From the NCBI RefSeq assembly GCF_004403305.1, contig NZ_SOHE01000088.1, positions 36,270 through 100,269 on the forward strand: a stretch of DNA of 64,000 bases, given 5' to 3'. The notes below the pieces were generated by a model. The model made no database searches, was not told the DNA's origin, and worked only from the letters and a program-made list of their open reading frames with translations. Positions 26,881-35,599 of the stretch are shown piece after piece; the first letter of the stretch is position 1, and every line of letters starts with the position of its first letter. The position numbers and the translations under genes are program-made. This stretch comes from Cryobacterium frigoriphilum (GTDB taxonomy: Bacteria; Actinomycetota; Actinomycetes; Actinomycetales; Microbacteriaceae).

Positions 26881-28122
26881 TTAGCCGGCGTCGGCATCCG
26901 TCGTGCCGCGGCGCACCCGCACCACGGTCTCCCAGGCGGCGACGATCACGAGTGAGCCCACGCTGAGGGCACCGAGGCCGAGCGGGGAGATCACGGTCGG
27001 TTCACCGAGCACAGCGATGGTGAAGACGAGGGCCAACAGTGCCAGGCCCACGAGGTAGGACCTGAGCACCTCGCCGGTCACCCGCAACCGAAACAGGAAC
27101 ATGCCCACGATGTAGAGAAAGGGGCCACCCGCGACGATGACGGCCGTCGAGAGGGTCATCGCGTCGGCCGGATGCTCCAGAATCTCCTTGTCGGCGACGG
27201 AGCACAGCACAATACCCGCGATGATCACCGCGTGTACGTAGGTATAGGCGACGCGCGCGATGCGGCCCGGTTCGGCGGAACGTTCCAGAGCCTTCGCGCC
27301 GGCTCGTTCGCTGTGGTCGAAGTACAGCCACCACATCGACAGCCCGCTCAGGAACGCGAGCAGCAGCCCCAGTACCCCGAACAGTGACGATTCCTGAGCC
27401 ACGAAGGCGAATCCGGTGACGAGGAACGACTCGCCGAGCGCGATGATCACGAAGAGCGCGCTGCGCTCGGCGATGTGCGGTCCCGACAGATCCCAGCTTT
27501 CGACGCCGGAGCGGCCGAGGCCCGGCACCCGAAATCCGAGACTCGCCGAGACGTACTCAAGTGCGAGGGCGGCAAGCCAGAGCGGCAGGCGATACTCGAG
27601 CGGCAGCAGGGCTCCGACGATCCAGAGCGCCCCGGCCACGACGAGCCAGACCAGGATCCGCACGAACGTGCGGTGCAGCTCTCGGTCATGCCGAGCGACG
27701 GCCATGAGCATGAATGCCGTACGGCCGAGTTGCAGCACGACGTAGGCGACCGCGAAGACGATTCCGCGGTCGCCGAAAGACTCGTAGATCGACGTGCTCA
27801 CGACGAGCCCGACGAGGGCCAGACCGATGACGACGCCGCGCACGGTGAGCTGTGCGGGGTCGAGCCAGTTGGTCACCCAGGTCGTGTACACCCAGACCCA
27901 CCACAGGGCGAGCACGAGCACGGCGGATTCGAGCGCCCCAACCCAGGACTGGTTCTCGTACAGGTAGCGCGAGAGCTGCGTCAGGGCGAAGACAAAGATC
28001 AGGTCGAAGAACAGCTCGATGTAGGTGACGCGATCGGCCCGCTCCGAGGCATCCGATCGCAGCAGATTGCGTCGGATGCCGTAACCGGCGTCAAACGGTC
28101 GGGGCGCGCCGTGGGTAGTCAC
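26881..28122 (-). CDS. ltrA: low temperature requirement protein A (LtrA) family membrane protein
   Basis: A 413-residue polytopic protein (about eleven helices) of the LtrA family, first linked to growth in the cold in Listeria but of unknown biochemistry. The N-terminal ADRVTYIELFFDLIFVFAL and central SGPHIAERSALFVIIALGES are the family signatures. GTG at 28122 is chosen; the longer frame would overlap the upstream M50 gene, and a gaggg lies immediately before the GTG. Gap of 25 bp to the M50 gene, so probably co-transcribed. Confidence 0.87.
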   Translation of the reverse strand: MTTHGAPRPFDAGYGIRRNLLRSDASERADRVTYIELFFDLIFVFALTQLSRYLYENQSWVGALESAVLVLALWWVWVYTTWVTNWLDPAQLTVRGVVIGLALVGLVVSTSIYESFGDRGIVFAVAYVVLQLGRTAFMLMAVARHDRELHRTFVRILVWLVVAGALWIVGALLPLEYRLPLWLAALALEYVSASLGFRVPGLGRSGVESWDLSGPHIAERSALFVIIALGESFLVTGFAFVAQESSLFGVLGLLLAFLSGLSMWWLYFDHSERAGAKALERSAEPGRIARVAYTYVHAVIIAGIVLCSVADKEILEHPADAMTLSTAVIVAGGPFLYIVGMFLFRLRVTGEVLRSYLVGLALLALVFTIAVLGEPTVISPLGLGALSVGSLVIVAAWETVVRVRRGTTDADAG

Positions 28123-28147
28123 GCCCTCATTGTGCCCCGGCCGGGGG

Positions 28148-28873
28148 CTATGCGCAGCGCACCACGCAGTAGAGGCCGAGCAACTGAGCGCCGAGCGCAG
28201 CACAGGCCAGGCTCACGGCAAAAAACACGACGACCCAGAACAGACCCGGAATGTGGGTCAGTCGGGCGAGCTGGTCGGCATCCGAGCCCGAACTGCGGCG
28301 CCGAGAACGGGTCACCTGCAGTTCGGCGACGGTGCGCACCGCACCGAGCAGCAGGAACGCCGTCACGAGCAGGGCGAAGACGCTCTGCACCGCGCTCGAG
28401 CCGAACCAGGTCACGCAGAACACTACGGCCCCGGTCACGAGTACCGACCACAGCCCGAACCAGTTGCGGATCTGCACGAGCAGCAGGGCGAGCGCGGCGA
28501 GCAGTATCCAGAGCAGACCCACAGCATGGCCGAGGCCGAGCAGCCAGGCGGCACCGAGGCCGAGCAGGGCCGGGGCGGTGTACCCGGCGAGCAGGGTGAA
28601 GATCATTCCCGGCCCGGACGGGCGGCCTCGGCTGACGGTGAGTCCCGAGGTGTCCGAGTGCAGCCGGATGCCGCTGAGCTGTCGTCCGCAGAGCGCCGCG
28701 ACGAGTCCATGGCCGCCCTCGTGCACGATCGTGACCACGTGCCGGGTCACGCGCCAAGTGAACGGCACGAGCACGAGCAGGGCCGCGGCCGCGATCGTCA
28801 GCCAGACGGTGGCGACGGGGAGCGGCTCGGTGCGGGCGCTCAGAAGCGCCCAGATGTCGAGCAGAAGATCCAT
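28148..28873 (-). CDS. M50B-like membrane metallopeptidase
   Basis: A 241-residue membrane protein with about six helices. It contains the zinc motif HEGGH (IVHEGGHGLVAALCG) in a transmembrane context, as in the peptidase M50B-like family. A strong PDZ domain is absent, so it is not a RseP-type protease. Substrate unknown. It is transcribed with ltrA downstream, and the HEAT-repeat gene lies 55 bp upstream on the same strand. Confidence 0.8.
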   Translation of the reverse strand: MDLLLDIWALLSARTEPLPVATVWLTIAAAALLVLVPFTWRVTRHVVTIVHEGGHGLVAALCGRQLSGIRLHSDTSGLTVSRGRPSGPGMIFTLLAGYTAPALLGLGAAWLLGLGHAVGLLWILLAALALLLVQIRNWFGLWSVLVTGAVVFCVTWFGSSAVQSVFALLVTAFLLLGAVRTVAELQVTRSRRRSSGSDADQLARLTHIPGLFWVVVFFAVSLACAALGAQLLGLYCVVRCA

Positions 28874-28928
28874 GCCCCGAGCCTAGGCGGTGCTGCATCC
28901 GGAGCCGGTCGACGGGTCTGGCCGCCCG

Positions 28929-29381
28929 CTAATGCAGCCCGCGCAGGACGTTGTCGGCCATCGCCCGCAGCCCGGGTTCGGCCGCGCCGGCCGACACCTC
29001 GCGCACCCGGCTGCGCAGCTCGGGCGATGGATCGGCCGGCACCGACCGCAGCGCCAGTTTCTGCACGCCGGAGTCCTGGTCGACAACGAGGTCGTTCAGC
29101 ACCCGGCTGGCCGAGGCCGGGGCCAGCAGGGCCGCAGCGGATGCCGCGGCCACTCGCACGAGGGCGTCCTCGCTCGCCGCCGCGGCCGCGACCACCTCTT
29201 CGGAGCGTTCGCCCCGAATCACGCCGGCCAGGTAGGCGGCCTTCGCCGCGAGCCCCGGGTCGGTGTCGCGAACGAGTGCGAGCAGATAGTCGAAGGCTTC
29301 GGGGCCGAGGCGGGCCCCGGCGGAATAGTCGACCTCGTCGGGGTCGAGCACGGCACGCACGTCGCGCATGGTTACGGGCAT
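28929..29381 (-). CDS. HEAT-repeat protein
   Basis: A 150-residue, Ala/Val-rich all-helical protein built of about four HEAT-like pairs (LLALVRDTDPGLAAKAAYLAG, ASEDALVRVAAASAAALL, DSGVQKLALRSVPADPSPE). Such repeats bind proteins; no enzyme motif is present. It lies 60 bp downstream of the lectin/metzincin gene on the same strand and could be expressed with it, which raises but does not prove a partner role. Start at ATG 29381; an in-frame ATG four codons later is possible. Confidence 0.75.
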   Translation of the reverse strand: MPVTMRDVRAVLDPDEVDYSAGARLGPEAFDYLLALVRDTDPGLAAKAAYLAGVIRGERSEEVVAAAAASEDALVRVAAASAAALLAPASASRVLNDLVVDQDSGVQKLALRSVPADPSPELRSRVREVSAGAAEPGLRAMADNVLRGLH

Positions 29382-29418
29382 GAAATCCTCCAGAAGGGTG
29401 AGTGCGAAATCAGTTGTT

Positions 29419-29450
29419 GATGCTGTCAGGTACTGACGCTGTCAGATATT
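29419..29450. repeat. 16-bp duplication at the 3' end of the lectin/metzincin gene
   Basis: Two imperfect units of gatgctgtcaggtact type. On the minus strand the first contains the gene's last codons and TGA, and the second repeats them. Confidence 0.7.
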
Positions 29451-30815
29451 GACGGTGAGAGGACTCGTGTCCATCGTGGCGCGTTCGGTGTCGATGAGGT
29501 CCGGCGGGGGATTGGTGATATTCCAGGTGCCGTTGCCCATCATCAGCCGGTCCGACGGAGAAACGTGCGGCAGCCCCAGCACGTGGCCGATCTCGTGGCC
29601 GAGGGTCCAGCTGCTCGAGGTCGAGGAGACCACGCAGCCGGGGCGTCCGGCCGGGTGGGCGGCGCATCCGTTGCCCGGCGGATTGGTTGACCGAACGAAG
29701 TAGGCCACGACGTGGTTGGCCCCGACGCCGTTGCGGTTGGCGAAGAGCTGGTTCTGCTCGGCCGTCGTGGTGCCCATGATGCAGGTGCTGACATCAACGT
29801 CGGTCAGCAGAGGAAGGTCGAGCGTCTCCCGCGACCCCACGGCCACGTTGATGCCCCGGCTCGCGTACACATCGCGCATCGACGCCACCATCTGGTCGAC
29901 CGTGAACGAGGTCGGGTTGGTGAGCACCTTGAGGTGCAGAATCACGGTCGGCACCAGGCTCCACGCCTTTGACCACACGGCGCTGTCGGTGCCGCGCACG
30001 AAGACGTGCTCGTGGCTCGGGCCCATCGAGCCCAGTGCGGGCTCGCTCGCGAGCACGGCACCATCGTCGTGGCGGCCCCAGGCGTGCCACGATCCGTCGA
30101 AGTAGGCCTTCTGCCAGAGGGCATTGTCGGTGCCGCGCACGTAGATGTTGCAGACCCCGCTGTTTCGGCTCACGATGGTCGGCCCGCCGATCATTCCGCC
30201 GGCGGGGGCGCCGTGGCTGAACCAGCCGGACCATCCGCCGGCGCCGTTCCAGGCCTTGGACCAGACGGCGCCGTCGGTGCCGCGCACGAAGACGTGCTCG
30301 TGGTTGGCACCCATTGATCCGAGGGCGGGTTCGCTCGCGAGCACGGCGCCGTCGTTGTGGCGGCCCCACGGGTGCCAGGAGCCATTGAAAAACGCCCGTT
30401 GCCAGAGCGCGTTGTCGCCGCCGCGCACGTAGATGTTGCAGACGGTGTTGTTGCGGGACACGATGGCGGGGCCCCCGGTCAGGCCGGCGACGGGGGCCGC
30501 GTGGCTGAACCAGCCGGACCATCCGCCGGCGCCGTTCCAGGCCTTGGACCAGACGGCGCCGTCGGTGCCGCGCACGAAGATGTGCTCGTGGTTCGGGCCC
30601 ATTGATCCGAGGGCGGGTTCGCTCGCGAGCACGGCGCCGTCGTTGTGGCGGCCCCACGGGTGCCAGGCCCCGTTGAAGAAGGCCTTCTGCCAGAGCGCGT
30701 TGTCGCCGCCGCGCACGTAGATGTTGCACACAGCGTTATTGCGAGACACGATCGACGGGCCGCCGGTGAAACCGGCCGTCGGTGCTCCATGGCTGAACCA
30801 ACTGTTCCAGGTCAT
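29442..30815 (-). CDS. PLL-like lectin beta-propeller fused to a metzincin metalloprotease
   Basis: A 457-residue protein starting at ATG 30815 with AAGGAG five bases upstream. Residues 1-285 are three nearly identical 96-residue modules, each holding two DUF346/PLL-type blades (VRGGDNALWQKAFF, FVRGTDGAVWSKAW). The N-terminal WNSWFSH supplies the strand that the last blade lacks, so a closed six-blade propeller is likely. Residues about 290-457 are a protease with the metzincin zinc motif HEIGHVLGLPH (His407, Glu408, His411, His417) and a Met-turn candidate (LMMGNG). There is no signal peptide. PLL-type propellers bind glycans; a glycan-targeted protease, toxin or surface protein is inferred. 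Confidence 0.8.
   Translation of the reverse strand: MTWNSWFSHGAPTAGFTGGPSIVSRNNAVCNIYVRGGDNALWQKAFFNGAWHPWGRHNDGAVLASEPALGSMGPNHEHIFVRGTDGAVWSKAWNGAGGWSGWFSHAAPVAGLTGGPAIVSRNNTVCNIYVRGGDNALWQRAFFNGSWHPWGRHNDGAVLASEPALGSMGANHEHVFVRGTDGAVWSKAWNGAGGWSGWFSHGAPAGGMIGGPTIVSRNSGVCNIYVRGTDNALWQKAYFDGSWHAWGRHDDGAVLASEPALGSMGPSHEHVFVRGTDSAVWSKAWSLVPTVILHLKVLTNPTSFTVDQMVASMRDVYASRGINVAVGSRETLDLPLLTDVDVSTCIMGTTTAEQNQLFANRNGVGANHVVAYFVRSTNPPGNGCAAHPAGRPGCVVSSTSSSWTLGHEIGHVLGLPHVSPSDRLMMGNGTWNITNPPPDLIDTERATMDTSPLTVNI
29964..30797 (-). repeat. 288-bp repeats (about 3 copies) coding for lectin blades
   Basis: Three copies with a 96-codon period, so similar that long stretches are identical at DNA level. 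This indicates recent duplication or gene conversion rather than old domain divergence. Confidence 0.88.
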
Positions 30816-30923
30816 CAAGGCTCCTTAGGTTCGGCGCGCGGTCGGCGCGCGCCACCGTCTGCGGTGACCCGACCACAGTGCTCCCGCACGCGTTACTGGC
30901 GCGTTACTCGCTGCCGTGTCCGG

Positions 30924-31220
30924 CTACTTCTCGGCGATGATCTCGAGCAGACGGATGTCGGGATCCTTCGCGAGCAGGGTCGGCCCGAATTCACCCAGTG
31001 CCGCCGGGATGGCACCGGTGAGGTGGGCTTGTCGGCCCTCCTCGGTCTCGAAGGTGTCAAAGATGCCGAAGGTGGCGTCCGTGACCCGAAAGGCATGCCA
31101 GGTCACGGTCGCGGGCTCGCCGAGCACAATGTCGCGACCGCCCTGCAGAAAGTCCCAGACGGCCTGTTCCCGTCCGGGCTTCGCTTCGAGCAGGGCCAGC
31201 AGGGCGAATTTCACGGTCAT
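30924..31220 (-). CDS. antibiotic biosynthesis monooxygenase (ABM) fold protein
   Basis: A 98-residue dimeric alpha-beta barrel protein. Typical ABM pattern: MTVKFALLALLEAKPGREQA, WHAFRVTDATFGIFDTFETE and AHLTGAIPAAL. Members include quinol monooxygenases and small stress proteins; function is not predictable. Start at ATG 31220 behind GGAG. The 108-bp gap to the lectin gene shows only a short GC duplication near 30834-30853. Confidence 0.82.
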   Translation of the reverse strand: MTVKFALLALLEAKPGREQAVWDFLQGGRDIVLGEPATVTWHAFRVTDATFGIFDTFETEEGRQAHLTGAIPAALGEFGPTLLAKDPDIRLLEIIAEK

Positions 31221-31346
31221 GAGGGTCTCCTCGCGCAGCATCCGTTCGCCCGGGCAGCCGCGCGAGCGTGTCGCGAGCATATTCGGGTGCCCGGGTGCAG
31301 GCAACCCCGCGCGGGGCGTAGCCGCGGAGCGGGGTGGTCCACCAAG

Positions 31347-31814
31347 ATGAGCACTATGAAACCCCCACGCCCCGACCGCACCCTGCTGATCGTTCTGGGG
31401 GTGATCGCCGTGCTCGTCGTTGTGTCGCTCGTGGTCGTGTTCTCCCGGGGGGAGCCGGAGGCCCTCGACCCCGCCACGCCGGAGGGCGTCGTGCAGCGGT
31501 ATTCCGCGGCCGTCATCGCCGGCGACGAGACGGCGGCGATGGAATATCTCGCCCCCGAGGTGCGGGAGGACTGCGAACGGTTCACCGATCTGCAGGCCGA
31601 CAACCTGCGGGTCGTGCTCGTGTCAACGACCGAGCGCGACAGCTCGGCCGATGTGCGGGTGTCGATCGTGACGACGTACGAGGGCAATGGCCCGTTCGGC
31701 TCCTCGGAGTTCGAGAGCGAGCGCACCTTCGACCTTGTGACCGTCGACGGCGAGTGGCTGATCGATGGCAGCCCCTGGGAACTCGCGGTCTGCACCAACG
31801 CGGCGCGCAACTGA
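31347..31814 (+). CDS. membrane-anchored protein of unknown function
   Basis: A 155-residue protein: one N-terminal transmembrane helix (about residues 13-33, LLIVLGVIAVLVVVSLVVVF) and an extracytoplasmic domain resembling the NTF2-like/lumazine-binding fold (PEGVVQRYSAAVIAGDETAA, TFDLVTVDGEWLIDGSPWEL). Two ATGs, 31347 and 31356, are possible. Its stop overlaps the start of the next gene (TGATG), so the two are translationally coupled. No known function. Confidence 0.75.
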   Translation: MSTMKPPRPDRTLLIVLGVIAVLVVVSLVVVFSRGEPEALDPATPEGVVQRYSAAVIAGDETAAMEYLAPEVREDCERFTDLQADNLRVVLVSTTERDSSADVRVSIVTTYEGNGPFGSSEFESERTFDLVTVDGEWLIDGSPWELAVCTNAARN

Positions 31815-33553
31815 TGAATGCTGCCAGCATGGTGCCGCCCGCGGGGCCACCCGCACCGCCGCCCACTCCCTTCGGGCCGGCCGCGACCGCCGGGAGCCCG
31901 CCAGCCCCCGGCTCCGCTCAACAGACCGTGCGCCGACTCATCGTCTTCGTGCTGCTCTTCGTGCTCGTCACGATCGGCGCCGTCGGTCTCGGCGGGCTTC
32001 TTGGCCGTCTCTTCGAGGCCATTCCCGGCAACCTTCCGGGCGGTGTCGACGCGCTCGCCGGGGACGGGACATCCGGTCTCGCCCAGTCGCTGGCCTTCAC
32101 CCTCATCGGTGGGCCACTCGCCGCCGTGCTGTGGTGGGCCGTGTGGCGGCGGGCCGGTGACGCCGCCGAGCGCGCGGCCCTCACGTGGGGCCTCTACCTC
32201 GCGGGAATGACGACTGTCGCCCTGATCACCTCGGCGACGGCCCTGCTGGCGACCGTCGCGTCGCTCGTCGAGGGGGAGTGGCGGCCCCGCGAACTCGGCA
32301 CCGGGCTGGTCTGGGCCGCGGTCTGGGTCTGGCACGCGCGCATGGCCCGCCACCCCGAGAAGAGCCCCCTGCGGCTGATCACGGTGTCCCTCGTGGTCGG
32401 CGCCGCCTATGGGCTCGTGGTCGCCACGGCCAACGCGGTGACGCTGCTCTCGGGCCTGTTTGACGTTGCCCTGCGGGAGTCCGCCCAAACCTTGGTCGGT
32501 GATCCGTGGTGGACCATTACTCTGAAGGCGCTCGTCTGGGCAGTGGGGGGCGCCGCTATCTGGTGGTGGTACTGGTCACGCCTCGGCGCTCGCCGGGTCA
32601 CCACCACCTTCGCGGCCGTCGCCCTCGTGCTCGTCGGAGTGCTCGGCGCGAGCCTGCTGGCTCTCGGTGGCTTCGGGGTACTGCTGTATCTGCTGCTGCG
32701 ACTCGTCTTCGATCGCGTCGAGCCTCTCGCCGAACTGCTCGACCCGGCTGCCGCTGCGCTCGCCGCGGCGCTGGTCGGCCTGCTCGTCTGGGTGTACCAC
32801 CGGGCCATCGCCGAACGGCGAACACCTGCGACGCGGCAGGCCGGCCGCTTGGTCACGAGCGCGGCGGGTCTGGCGGCCGCCGCATCCGGCATCGGAATTG
32901 TCGTCAATTCTCTCCTGGCCACCTTCGGGCAGCCGTTGGTCGGCGGCGATCTTCGCCCGCTGCTGCTCGGCGGCCTGAGCTCGCTGATCATCGGTGGGCC
33001 GGTGTGGTGGTTCACCTGGCGCCCCACCGAGCCGGCAGCCCCGCGCGAGCGGGCCTTCGCGGGGCGACGCGTCTACCTGATCACCGTGTTCGGTCTGAGC
33101 GCCGTGGCCGCGATCATCACGCTGCTCATCATCGGCTTTCAGGTGTTCGAGTTCGTGCTCGATCCCGTCGTCAGAGGCAGTCTGCTCGATCGCGTGCGTG
33201 CGCCGCTGGGCGTGCTCGTAGCGGCGACCCTCGTCGCCGGCTATCACTTCGGCGTCTGGCGCAGCGACCGTGCCGTTCTCGCGACGGATGCCCCTGCCCG
33301 CGCCCGTACGATCGCCCGCGTCACGCTCGTCATCGGGGCGGCCACCGGTGACGGTGCCCCGGAAGCCGAGCTGGTCGCGGCGGTGCGTGACGCGACCGGC
33401 GCGCAGGTCACGGTGTGGCGCGTCGCGGGGCCGGGGGAGGCATCCATTGCCGCACCCGATCTAGTTCAGGCGCTGGTCGGGGTGATGGGCAACCGGGTGC
33501 TCGTGATCTGCGGCCCGGCACAGCGCATCGAGGTCATCCCGCTCGCCGACTGA
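31814..33553 (+). CDS. DUF5671-like polytopic membrane protein
   Basis: A 579-residue protein with a Pro-rich cytoplasmic N-terminus (about 35 residues), then roughly a dozen transmembrane helices arranged in repeated pairs separated by short Arg-rich loops, the arrangement of DUF5671 proteins. The soluble C-terminus ends VLVICGPAQRIEVIPLAD. Function unknown. Coupled to the preceding small membrane gene. The frame upstream of 31814 is a shadow of that gene. Confidence 0.75.
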   Translation: MNAASMVPPAGPPAPPPTPFGPAATAGSPPAPGSAQQTVRRLIVFVLLFVLVTIGAVGLGGLLGRLFEAIPGNLPGGVDALAGDGTSGLAQSLAFTLIGGPLAAVLWWAVWRRAGDAAERAALTWGLYLAGMTTVALITSATALLATVASLVEGEWRPRELGTGLVWAAVWVWHARMARHPEKSPLRLITVSLVVGAAYGLVVATANAVTLLSGLFDVALRESAQTLVGDPWWTITLKALVWAVGGAAIWWWYWSRLGARRVTTTFAAVALVLVGVLGASLLALGGFGVLLYLLLRLVFDRVEPLAELLDPAAAALAAALVGLLVWVYHRAIAERRTPATRQAGRLVTSAAGLAAAASGIGIVVNSLLATFGQPLVGGDLRPLLLGGLSSLIIGGPVWWFTWRPTEPAAPRERAFAGRRVYLITVFGLSAVAAIITLLIIGFQVFEFVLDPVVRGSLLDRVRAPLGVLVAATLVAGYHFGVWRSDRAVLATDAPARARTIARVTLVIGAATGDGAPEAELVAAVRDATGAQVTVWRVAGPGEASIAAPDLVQALVGVMGNRVLVICGPAQRIEVIPLAD

Positions 33554-33578
33554 CCCGACCGCGCCGGCCGGGCCGTGT

Positions 33579-33739
33579 GCCGCTGCGCGGTAGGTGCGCC
33601 GTTGCGCGGGAGGTGCGCCACCCGCGTAGCGGCGCAGTACCCGCGCAGCGCACGATGTTCGTCTCGGGACTCCGTTTCAGCACCGGCTGCGCGGGAGGTA
33701 CGCCGCTGCGCGGGAGGTGCGCCGCTGCGCGGGTCGTGC
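33579..33739. repeat. clustered 19-bp repeats, direct and inverted
   Basis: Units gccgctgcgcgggaggtgc occur at 33579, 33598, 33702 and 33721 with a partial at about 33685. Between the two clusters (about 33622-33650) there are inverted-orientation fragments. This fills the gap after the DUF5671 gene. Confidence 0.8.
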
Positions 33740-33801
33740 GCCACGGACGCAGCCGTTCGGTTGAGTGTCCGGTGCCCGCCACGGACGCTCCTCGGCCGCT
33801 C

Positions 33802-34133
33802 TCAGACGGGGCCGGCGACATCGGCGACACCGGCGACACCGACGAGATTGCCGGCCGGATCGGTGAAGTGACCGACCACGATGCCGCCTGCCGCGCCGCG
33901 CGTGGGGCCGAGTACCCGCGTGCCGCCGAGGCGTTCGGCCGTGATCAGTGCCTGCTCTACGTTGGGCACTCAGACGTAGACGATCGCCCGCGCCGGGTAC
34001 CCCGGCCGGCCGCCGATTCCGCCGGGGATGCCGCTGCCCGCGACGGAACCCGCTTCGATGAAGGAGGAGTTGTCAACGGCGGAGATCTCCGCGGCGACGG
34101 GGCTCCAGCCGGATCCGCCCAGTCGAACAGTTC
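33802..34133 (-). pseudogene. decayed VOC/glyoxalase family gene
   Basis: On the minus strand three frames together spell a VOC protein: AELFDW (34120-34133) in one frame, then after a frameshift EISAVDN...SGIPGGIGGRPGYPARAIVYV, an in-frame TGA at 33970-33972, and VPNVEQALITAERLGGTRV, IVVGHFTDPAGNLVGV to a stop at 33802. These are the second-half motifs of glyoxalase/bleomycin-resistance-like proteins. The N-terminal half is missing, replaced by a short 8-bp repeat. It is clearly inactive. Confidence 0.8.
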
Positions 34134-34241
34134 GGCGTCGCAGCGTCGCAGCGTCGCAACGCGTCGGGGGCAGGACCGGCTATCTCACAGTGGACTGGCA
34201 CATGGGCTGCAGCGGATGCCGTGCACTCCAATTCGACGGGT

Positions 34242-34742
34242 TCAGCTCAGGTCTGTCCCCTGGGAGACCCAGACCCGGCCGATCGCGTCGTGATACTCCA
34301 ACAGGCACGCGTCGGCCACCCGCCCAATAGCGTTGACCTGGGATTCTGTGGCCCGCTCGATGGAATAGTCGAAGCTGAGGGAATTGCCTGTCTGCGCGAT
34401 TTCGGATGGGTCGGCGCCGGCCGAGACGACACACTCGTACCAATCGTCGACCGACAGGCGGTATTCGGCTTCGTCGACGACGAGGTCGCTGAGCACCTGC
34501 TGCTGGTAGTCGCTCGAGCCGTCGCGCAGCTCAGTGCGCTGGTCATCAGTCAGCACGTTGAAGGGGGAGACGCTGCACCCGGCGAGCAGCGCCACCGCGA
34601 GGAAGGGAATCGCGCAGACCGCCAGCATCCGCTTGCCCGCTCGGTCGGGTGCAGCTCGCGGGGGGTCTGTGAATAGCTCAGTGTTCATGCATAGCTCAGT
34701 GTTCATGCATAGCTCGGTGTCCATGAATAGCTCAGTGTCCAT
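34242..34742 (-). CDS. small lipoprotein with repeated N-terminal start codons
   Basis: A 166-residue frame if begun at the outermost ATG (34742), or 129 residues from ATG 34628. The inner start gives a textbook lipoprotein signal ([18 protein letters not shown], lipobox LAGC). The outer part is four 6-residue repeats M[D/N]TEL[F/C], each beginning with ATG. The mature domain is acidic ([20 protein letters not shown]) with three cysteines and no recognised family. I favour the inner start for export; whether the repeat is translated is open. Confidence 0.65.
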   Translation of the reverse strand: MDTELFMDTELCMNTELCMNTELFTDPPRAAPDRAGKRMLAVCAIPFLAVALLAGCSVSPFNVLTDDQRTELRDGSSDYQQQVLSDLVVDEAEYRLSVDDWYECVVSAGADPSEIAQTGNSLSFDYSIERATESQVNAIGRVADACLLEYHDAIGRVWVSQGTDLS

Positions 34743-34744
34743 GA
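34673..34744 (-). repeat. 18-bp tandem repeat, 4 units, carrying in-frame ATGs
   Basis: Units atagctcagtgttcatgc. On the minus strand each unit provides one ATG in the lipoprotein frame and a conserved 6-residue peptide. Confidence 0.9.
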
Positions 34745-34768
34745 GGTGAGCGTAGCGGTCGGCCGGGC

Positions 34769-35599
34769 TCAGACTCCGATGTCGCGCTGGCGCAGCACGA
34801 GGGCGGTGACCGCGCCGAGCAGCAGAGACAGACCGTAGAAGACGGCGACCATGCCCCAGTCGGCGCCGCTCGTCATCGGGTTCGCGCCGAACGCCCAACT
34901 GTATGGAGACAGGGCGTGCAGCCACTCGAGATCGGGGCTCTGATTGCCGATCGCGTTGAAGACATAACCGATCACGGCGACCGCCGCGCCGCCGGCGATT
35001 GCCCAGACCCGTCGCCCGGTGAGAGCGCCGCAGAGAATCGCGACGCTTCCGGTGAATAGAATCAGTCCGCCGAAGAGCACACTCGTGCCGAACAGGTTCT
35101 GCGGCTCGATGTCAAGCTCCGAGGGCCCGTTAAGCGCCCAGACCAGCACAAACGTGAGGCCGGCCAGTGTGAGAATCTTGACCGCCATCGCCAGGAAGCG
35201 TTGCACGGCTACCTCGACCCGCGTCACGCCGTGGGCCAGGGTGAGCTCGAGCTGCCCGGATTCCTCATCGCCACCGAGCGCCGAGGCGCCCCAGCTGATC
35301 GCCGCGATGCTCATGAGCAGAAAGCCGATCAGGCCGAACAGGGTGGCCTGCGCGTAGCCGGCGCCGGTGCCGATCTGGTCGTAATTGATGGTGCGGGTCA
35401 GCTCCGGCGGCAGGCTGTTGATCAGGTCCTGCATGGCCGCGTCGCCGCTCATACTCGGAAACAGCGGCAGATAGAGAGCGGATGCGGCGGCGAGGCCCAG
35501 ACCCCAGCCGATCAGGGAACGCCAACTGTCGGTGAAGACCTTGCCGAAGATCGGGAATGGCGCCCGGCGCATGGTCGCGGTCGGGTCGACGGTAGTCAT
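34769..35599 (-). CDS. ABC transporter permease (ABC-2 type)
   Basis: A 276-residue membrane protein with six helices, the common half-size ABC-2 permease with the segment [20 protein letters not shown] between helices 2 and 3. With its ATPase it probably exports a drug or lipid. It overlaps the ATPase stop by ATGA. ABC-2 permeases of this type are usually paired with a TetR repressor, as here. Confidence 0.87.
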   Translation of the reverse strand: MTTVDPTATMRRAPFPIFGKVFTDSWRSLIGWGLGLAAASALYLPLFPSMSGDAAMQDLINSLPPELTRTINYDQIGTGAGYAQATLFGLIGFLLMSIAAISWGASALGGDEESGQLELTLAHGVTRVEVAVQRFLAMAVKILTLAGLTFVLVWALNGPSELDIEPQNLFGTSVLFGGLILFTGSVAILCGALTGRRVWAIAGGAAVAVIGYVFNAIGNQSPDLEWLHALSPYSWAFGANPMTSGADWGMVAVFYGLSLLLGAVTALVLRQRDIGV

